From assembly GCF_963675165.1 (NCBI RefSeq), contig NC_087378.1, positions 5,451,205 through 5,515,204 on the forward strand: a stretch of DNA of 64,000 bases, given 5' to 3'. A model generated the notes under the pieces. It was not told the origin of the DNA. It saw nothing but the letters and a program-made list of their open reading frames with translations, and ran no database searches. The position numbers and the translations under genes were made by a program. Origin of the DNA: Halichondria panicea (taxonomy: Eukaryota > Porifera > Demospongiae > Suberitida > Halichondriidae). Shown in pieces: positions 12,101-21,100 of the stretch (positions are counted from its first letter, which is position 1; the number at the start of each line of letters is the position of its first letter).

Positions 12101-15100
12101 GATCATCACCCGGGGCATAGGCAAGCTTTATCTTTTGTGGTCTAATCTGTGGTGAGAATTGCTGTGTAAGTCAGGAAGCAGTACAACCATGATGGCAATG
12201 TGAGGACATCCCTCATGCAGGGGCGTGATGGGCCTGCCGCTGATTATGTTGCCTGGAGCGTGGATGCTGTGGAGTAGTCTCATGGATCAGCCCCCTCCTA
12301 AGAAGGGGTCTGAGCACTCCTGATGTAGTTTTGTTGCACACGCTGGAATTCCAGCGGCTCAATCAGATTGACTTATTCCAGTCAGGTGATATTATAGGAG
12401 GCAATAAAGAACTGCACGTTGCTCAACGCATTTGGATAATCATTAACGCATGCATTACGCATGGTAAACGCTTCATACATAGACGCTGCTACGAAGCATA
12501 AGCAAGCCAAGCAGGGGTCCTTGGGCACAGAGTTAGCACCACAGGCAAAAGACACACATGTAATAGATTGAAGCACCTTCTTCAGAGAGAGAGAGAGAGA
12601 TGCCTGCGCTTTACGCTTTATACAATTAACAAATACGCGGGGGCGTAAGGTCAGGAATTCCATTGGTCTGGCACATTCCACTGTGAACTGACCTCAAGAC
12701 AAGAGTGCTCAGACCCCTTCTTAGGAGGGGGCTGATCCATGAGACTAGCTGTGGAGTTGCTCTAGTACGGAGATGTTGTCGGCCAGCAATTCTCGCAAAT
12801 TGACCGGATCAAATTTTGTCGACAATTTTTGTGGGATGGGCGCCTCTGCCGGTGAAAGGATAAGTCCGCTTCTATAGGATATGACTGTGGCAATTGGTGG
12901 GGCGCTGAGTTGGTTTTGGGTCAACGGGACCAAAAATAACAGCGATGGTGGTGGTAATGGCCCCAAGTGCTGCTAGGAGGGTTGGAGTAGATATTTGTGA
13001 GGCGAAGTGCTCGTAACAATTGATGAGTGAATGAGGAGAAGAAACAAAAAACAAAACAAAAAAACAATAAAAGCGTGAGATATAGCCGTGCGGAGTGAAT
13101 AGTGTGAGATAGGGCTGTAGCAATTTGTCCTACTCAATGGCAGCAAGTAAATATAGTATAACCTGCTTACTAGTACTGGATAGGACTGCAATTGTCCTAG
13201 CCAAATCGAATGCTTATTATGCTCATGCAATAATATGGAATAGGACCAAAGCCATGTGAATGAGCGGTGTGGTGTTTTTCCTGCTGTGCAATAGTAAGAC
13301 TATAGTAGCCAAAGCCACAAGTGAGTAGTGCATAGTGCTTCTTTATGGTGTGTAATCAATGACAAAATTAGCCAGTGTAAATTTAGATGGGCCATACCAA
13401 AACTGGACCCAAAAATGCTGACAGTGCAGAAAGTGACCCACAGAAAATGGTGCCCTCAGAATTTCTGCTCACACAAGAAAACTATACCCTCAGCAAATCA
13501 TACCCATGCCACACATATACTCACAAAAGGAAGTTATCAGATAATCCTATCAGAAAATCATACCCACGCACACACTGACAGGGACCATACTCAGAAAATT
13601 CAATGCTTAATATTGATGTTGGTACAGTAAATATCATTATGTGGTGTGGGTATGAGGGTCAGTTTCCTGCTGGTTAAAGTTCTCTTGTATGGGTGAGGGT
13701 ATATAGTTCCCCTTTGTGCGTGCATGGGTATGATTTTCTGAGCGTATAGTTTCCTTGTGTATTTTTGAGGGCATTGATTTCTGAGGGTCACTTTCTGAAG
13801 GTCATTTTCTGTGAGACACTCACTTTCCGAGGGTCACTTTCTGCACTGTTAGCATTTTTGGGTCCAATTTTGGAACAGCCTATCTAAATTTACACTGGCT
13901 AATTTTGTCATTGATTACACACCATACTTCTCAAGCTCGTTAGTCTGAGTCAGTTCCACAAGAGTAAACAGTGCTTATCAAGGTACTGAATAGGACTGTA
14001 GTGTTAAGCCCACGTGTCATAGTGCTTATCATGCAAGCACTCACTGTTAAGGATGCTTGCGGTTAGGTAGTGCAGTGCGATTTGGTATTGAGATACTATC
14101 GCAGTGCTATAGTCATGCTGGTGGGCAGCAAGTTTGACGCGGCATGGGACATGGCTAAACTGCTGCTCCAGACGCTGGCAATTAGCTATAATTATGGCAG
14201 CAATGGGAAGTAATCAACAGGTGTATTCCACGACACTATGCGAGGAGCATAAATCAACAATCACATGATATATGTACAAAGCGCTAGCAATGTATTTACA
14301 ACACAAACCTTGGAGAGTGGTGGGGATGAACGTCCCTATCCCTTGTGGGTTGATATTGTGGAGGCTGCACAGTCTGTGCAATGGGCATCACTTGTTGTTG
14401 CAGGGTCGATTGCCGCTGTTGTCCTGAGGTGAGCGGTGTCTGCTGCTGAGAGGGGTGCTGCTGTAGCTGTGGTAGAGAGTTGGCCGGCTCCTGTGGGTCC
14501 TGGGATTGGGTTGAAACGGGCAGGGAGCTTGCTGCCACGCGTTGGGCCTCTAGTTCAGCCCGCACTTCGTTGCGAATGATATGCAAAAACGCCGTGAAGT
14601 CGGGTTGGGCAGGTGGTGGGGCTGGTGGTGCTGGAGGCTGTCCAGCGGTGATTGAGACTACCTGTCCAGGAGGAGTTGCCGTCGAATTGTTTTGTGTGGC
14701 AGCTCGAGTAGAGCGTCGGCCGGTCGCTGTGGATCTGGTAGTTCTAGTCCTCTTTCCACGTGGCATCGTGGAGTGGTATAGTTAGACCAAAGTTAGACAA
14801 AGACTTTGCAGCTGACAAATGAATATGTCTTTGCTTGTGATAGAGCTAGCAGTAGCTATAGTGCACAATAATTGTATTTATGCACATTATGTGCAATACA
14901 TGATCCCTTATACCTGGCCTTGCATTTGACCACAATTATGCTGCTAAACAGGAAGTGGCCCCATCTTATGTTAACTGCATTTAAATGCATGCCTTTAAAT
15001 CAGAGGAGGTACGACAGGCGCGGTGCAGCTCAAGCGATTAGCCTTTGATTATCCGCCCATGCCCCGTCCACGTCGTATGTTTTTGCCTGATGTAATCAGA

Positions 15101-18100
15101 GACTAATTACTTGAGCTGCACCGCGCCTGTCGGACCTCCTCCGCCTTTAAATGCTCTTAAGCCATGCATGTGTTTAGTCCGAAGCAGATTTTGTAGTAGC
15201 AGCAGTAATGTCACGTTATATTTTGTAGACTGGAGAAGGTGTCAGTGGAAGTGGTGCGTTGTCAAGAGAAAGAGGTTCCACCCGTCCTCAATCAGAGGGA
15301 GTTATCAGGGTGAGTTATATAACATTTTAAGCCATGGGTTCAGTCCAAGCCTTTGTATAGTTTACATGTATGGCAGCTTCATGCAGCAAACTAATTGTGT
15401 AGTAGCAGCTGTAACGCCACGTACGAATTTTTAGGCTGGAGAACGTTTTAGTGGAAGTGGTGCGTTGTCGAGAGAAAGAGACGCCGCTCATACTCAACCA
15501 GATGAAGTTCACAGAGTGAGTTTATACGAAATAAGTACTTGTATATAATGACTGCAGTATATAGAAGTGTGACACCATTATTTGGTTGAGGACAACCGTA
15601 ACGTGTATATATTATTACTCTAATTAAGGATGGGATCAGTCCAAACCTTTACACAGAATAGTAGTATTTTACACGTTATAACAGCTTACAATGCATGGTT
15701 GTAGGCAACGAATTGCCTGAAAGTTGCCTGGTGTATGATGGCCTTTACGTTTCTTATTTTGTTTGTTATTCATGTTATTCATTTTCGTCTGTATTCAGGT
15801 TGGACTCTCGATGTCAAGAAACACCGTCAGTCAGTCTCAAACTAAAATCACATCTTCCCAATTGGATGCCCCACAATCCAACACTGAACATGGAGATGAA
15901 ACGGGTTCTGGGGATGACATTGATTCTGATAATTTCAATGATAGTGATACAGATGACACTAAAGTTGCATCTTCGGAGGTTGCCAAACGTTTGCCAGGGG
16001 ATCTAGAACAAATAAAAAAAACCCGAATGGATCGGCATACTAAACGACATAGTCGCCGACTCTTGGGCAAGGAAGACGAGACAACCTATACCCCAGCACC
16101 ATACCAGTCACGCTATCGCCAGTCCCCACACAAAAAAGATCGGAGCAGACGAGATGGCCGCAGTAAACGAAAAGGAGAACAGCTCCTCGACAGTAAGGTG
16201 ACTGATTCACCTCTGCTGCAGGCTGACCCCAACCGCAGAAAGAAGAGAGAAAAACTACTGCCTAGGATTGACAGGTGAGAACTAGATTGTAATAATTATG
16301 CTTTAAAATGAATGTGTGATTTCATGTAGGCTCTATTTAGGATGGATTAGATAACTGTAGTTATAAGGTCAATGCATAAAAGAGTAGTTTTTACCGGTCG
16401 TAAACTGGTCCCTTGTTATGTATTTTATCGAGTATAGTGCCTACCGTATATCGTATATTGTCCCTTGTTATGGAGTTGTTTTGTGTTTGTTGTTGTAGAG
16501 GAGACAAATTGAAAGCCCACGGACTTGATCCAAAGGAAATAAGTGAAGGTCCTGGAGGTGACACATCTCCAAAGAGCATAGATCGTCTGCTCACTGAAAA
16601 TAAACAACAAGCAATAAAACCTAAGCATTTCGGAACTAGCAACAAACTTGTTGACAATAATGACCTCCTCCCAAGCACTCCGGCTGCTTCCCCATTGAAC
16701 GTTTCCATAGTTACCCATGCGAGCAAAGGGGGAGGGGTTCAGCAACTGTATGATGAGAGAAACACCAGGGTGAGTGCTTTTTTATAATTATTCAGTCGAG
16801 CCTCGTAAGTTGCTTTTTGTATGCAGTTATCATGTCAAGTTTCAGCATTGTTATGTGCCTCGAGGTATAGTCGCACATGAAGACAGTAAAGCTGACTGTG
16901 TTTGTGTACCATATAGTGGGAGGGTATAAACTTTCGCGGAATGACCATTAGAAAGGTTTTCGCGGATTTAATGTTTGCGGATTAGCAGCCTTTCTTGCAG
17001 CATGCATGCATGCGATATTAAATTCATGGTTCGCGGTAGATGCTTGATCGGCAAAAACCATTTATACCCTCGAATTATACCCGCTATAAATTGCAACGGC
17101 AAGCCAACTAACAGCGTTCATATAGGCTTCTAGCCACATTCTGATTTAACCTATTATAAACGGGTACTAATTTTAGCAAATTAGGGAATTTGTAATTAAC
17201 ACTAAATTTCATAAAAAAAAACTTTTTTTACAGATAATGTACTTTTGAAAACCCCAAACTTTCCATTCAACCTCATCTTTGACAAAATGTGCTACAAATC
17301 CACTAAAATTTGTACCCTAAAACCAGAGAAAAATCTGAAAAACGCTAAAATTACTACATGTTTATAATAGTAACCTTAAGGTACTTACCTCGATAGTTTA
17401 GTGAAGGTTTGTTGCAGTCTCTTCAGAATCGTTCGTAGCATCGTTTGTCCGCACAACATCTCTATTCGAAATTTGATTAAATCTCCCTCTTTTTCTATTT
17501 TGATTCTTCATTGGCAGGAAATACACATTACTAAACTTATCATCATCGATCTATGCTTCTCTCCTTGAATTTCTGCTTCCAGTAAGCTCTTCTTTATAAC
17601 ATTCTAAAATATGCCTCAAATCATTTAAGCACTCAGATGCTTGTGTGATTGATTCTACATGGCAGCCTTAGCAAACGTAATATTATAGTAGCAGTAATAA
17701 TCGCATCTTCTTTTGTATTCAGTTGATAACAGGTGCTCTAAGCCATGGGTTCAGTCCAGCCTTTGCATAGAGTGATAGCATTTAACATATATATGGCATA
17801 CTCAAATTGGATGTTTCATACATCTAGCTCGTCCTTTTAGCCTTTTATTTTGTTTGAAACATGTGATTCATTTTTGTCTGTTCAGGTTGAACTCTCGATG
17901 CCAAGAAATACCCTCAGTCAGTCTCAAGCCAAAATCACATCTACCCATTCGGATGCCCCACAATCCAACACTGAACATGGAGATGAAACGGGTTCTGGGG
18001 ATGACACTGATTCTGATAATTTCAATGATAGTGATACAGATGACACTAAAGTTGCATCTTCGGAGGTTGCCAAACGTTTGCCAGGGGATCTAGAACAAAT

Positions 18101-21100
18101 AAAAAAAACCCGAATGGATCGGCATACTAAACGACATAGTCGCCGACTCTTGGGCAAGGAAGACGAGACAACCTATACCCCAGCACCATACCAGTCACGC
18201 TATCGCCAGTCCCCACACAAAAAAGATCGGAGCAGACGAGATGGCCGCAGTAAACGGAAAGGAGAACAGCTCCTCGACAGTAAGGTGACTGATTCACCTC
18301 TGCTGCAGGCTGACCCCAACCGCAGAAAGAAGAGAGAAAAACTACTGCCTAGGATTGACAGGTGAGAACTAGATTGTAATAATTATGCTTTAAAATGAAT
18401 GTGTGATTTCATGTAGGCTCTATTTAGGATGGATTAGATAACTGTAGTTATAAGGTCAATGCATAAAAGAGTAGTTTTTACCGGTCGTAAACTGGTCCCT
18501 TGTTATGTATTTTATCGAGTATAGTGCCTACCGTATATCGTATATTGTCCCTTGTTATGGAGTTGTTTTGTGTTTGTTGTTGTAGAGGAGACAAATTGAA
18601 AGCCCACGGACTTGATCCAAAGGAAATAAGTGAAGGTCCTGGAGGTGACACATCTCCAAAGAGCATAGATCGTCTGCTCACTGAAAATAAACAACAAGCA
18701 ATAAAACCTAAGCATTTCGGAACTAGCAACAAACTTGTTGACAATAATGACCTCCTCCCAAGCACTCCGGCTGCTTCCCCATTGAACGTTTCCATAGTTA
18801 CCCATGCGAGCAAAGGGGGAGGGGTTCAGCAACTGTATGATGAGAGAAACACCAGGGTGAGTGCTTTTTTATAATTATTCAGTCGAGCCTCGTAAGTTGC
18901 TTTTTGTATGCAGTTATCATGTCAAGTTTCAGCATTGTTATGTGCCTCGAGGTATAGCCGCACATGAAGACAGTAAAGCTGACTGTGTTTGTGTACCATA
19001 TAGTGGGAGGGTATAAACTTTCGCGGAATGACCATTAGAAAGGTTTTCGCGGATTTAATGTTTGCGGATTAGCAGCCTTTCTTGCAGCATGCATGCATGC
19101 GATATTAAATTCATGGTTCGCGGTAGATGCTTGATCGGCGAAAACCATTTATACCCTCGAATTATACCCACTATAAATTGCAACGGCAAGCCAACTAACA
19201 GCGTTCATATAGGCTTCTAGCCACATTCTGATTTAACCTATTAGGTACTAATTTTAGCGAATTAGGGAATTTGTAATTAACACTAAATTATAATGAATCT
19301 CATAAAAAAAAACTTTTTTTACAGATAATGTACTTTTGAAAACCCCAAACTTTCCATTCAACCTCATCTTTGACAAAATGTGCTACAAATCCACTAAAAT
19401 TTGTACCCTAAAACCAGAGAAAAATCTGAAAAACGCTAAAATTACTACATGTTTATAATAGTAACCTTAAGGTACTTACCTCGATAGTTTAGTGAAGGTT
19501 TGTTGCAGTCTCTTCAGAATCGTTCGTAGCATCGTTTGTCCGCACAACGTCTCTATTCGAAATTTGATTAAATCTCCCTCTTTTTCTATTTTGATTCTTC
19601 ATTGGCAGGAAATACACATTACTAAACTTATCATCATCGATCTATGCTTTTCTCCTTGAATTTCTGCTTCCAGTAAGCTCTTCTTCATAACATTCTAAAA
19701 TATGCCTCAAATCATTTAAGCACTCAGATGCTAGTGTGATTGATTCTACATGGCAGCCTTAGCAAACATAATATTATAGTAGCAGTAATAATCGCATCTT
19801 CTTTTGTATTCAGTTGATAACAGGTGCTCTAAGCCATATGGGTTCAGTCCAGCCTTTGTATAGAGTGATAGCATTTAACATATATGGCATACTCAAATTG
19901 GATGTTTCATACATCTAGCTCGTCCTTTTAGCCTTTTATTTTGTTTGAAACATGTGATTCATTTTTGTCTGTTCAGGTTGGACTCTCGATGCCAAGAAAT
20001 ACCCTCAGTCAGTCTCAAGCCAAAATCACATCTACCCATTCGGATGCCCCACAATCCAACACTGAACATGGAGATGAAACTGGTTCTGGGGATGACACTG
20101 ATTCTGATAATTTCAATGATAGTGATACAGATGACACTAAAGTTGCATCTTCGGAGGTTGCCAAACGTTTGCCAGGGGATCTAGAACAAATAAAAAAAAA
20201 CCAAATGGATCGGCATACTAAACGACATAGTCGCCGACTCTTGGGCAAGGAAGACGAGACAACCTATACCCCAGCACCATACCAGTCACGCTATCGCCAG
20301 TCCCCACACAAAAAAGATCAGAGCAGACGAGATGGCCGCAGTAAATGGAAAGGAGAACAGCTCCTCGACAGTAAGGTGACTGATTCACCCCTGCTGCAGG
20401 CTGACCCCAACCGCAGAAAGAAGAGAGAAAAACTACTGCCTAGGATTGACAGGTGAGAACTAGATTGTAATAATTATGCTTTAAAATGAATGTGTGATTT
20501 CATGTAGGCTCTATTTAGGATGGATTAGATAACTGTAGTTATAAGGTCAATGCATAAAAGAGTAGTTTTACCGGTCGTAAACTGGTCCCTTGTTATGTAT
20601 TTTATCGAGTATAGTGCCTACCGTATATCGTATATTGTCCCTTGTTATGGATTGACAGAAGTTGTTTTGTGTTTGTTGTTGCAGAGGAGACAAATTGAAA
20701 GCCCGCGGACTTGATCCAAAGGAAATAAGTGAAGGTGCTGGAGGTGACACATCTCCAAAGAGCATAGATCGTCTGCTCACTGAAAATAAACAACAAGCAA
20801 TAAAACCTAAGCATTTCGGAACTAGCAACAAACTTGTTGACAATAATGACCTCCTCCCAAGCACTCCGGCTGCTTCCCCATTGAACGTTTCCATAGTTAC
20901 CCATGCGAGCAAAGGGGGAGGGATTCAGCAACTGTATGATGAGAGAAACACCAGAGTGAGTGCTTTTTTATAATTATTCAGTCGAGCCTCGTAAGTTGCT
21001 TTTTGTATGCAGTTATCATGTCAACTTTCAGCATTGTTATGTGCCTCGAGGTATAGCCGCACATGAAGACAGTAAAGCTGACTGTGTTTGTGTACCATAT

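Larger units (their letters stand above)
10717..14790 (-). mobile_element. Degenerate DIRS-like retrotransposon, truncated in RT
   Basis: Read on the minus strand, the order is an N-terminal gag-like ORF (14766-14296), gag remnants including FRQQAAANPSLPWNTLSPAL (near 12060), a broken C-rich knuckle WNxGxC...HVC...HPAxxCP with an in-frame stop (about 11830-11700), then RT. RT begins with EGFRIGF and SPLGLVPK (11299-10904), continues with KWRLICDLSAPYGHSVNDGI (10900-10840), then shifts frame and reaches LGRATQLIKLDLS at about 10740 before ending abruptly. Palm motif B, the YADD box, RNase H and tyrosine recombinase are missing. Two smaller elements are nested inside. The insertion lies in an intron of the repeat-exon gene, antisense to it. 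Confidence 0.65.

Noticed and set aside
12382-12681. 99-residue minus-strand ORF inside the Mutator-like MITE
   Set aside because: No transposase motif, and low-complexity (GA)n is translated into SLSLSL; the element is too short to be autonomous.
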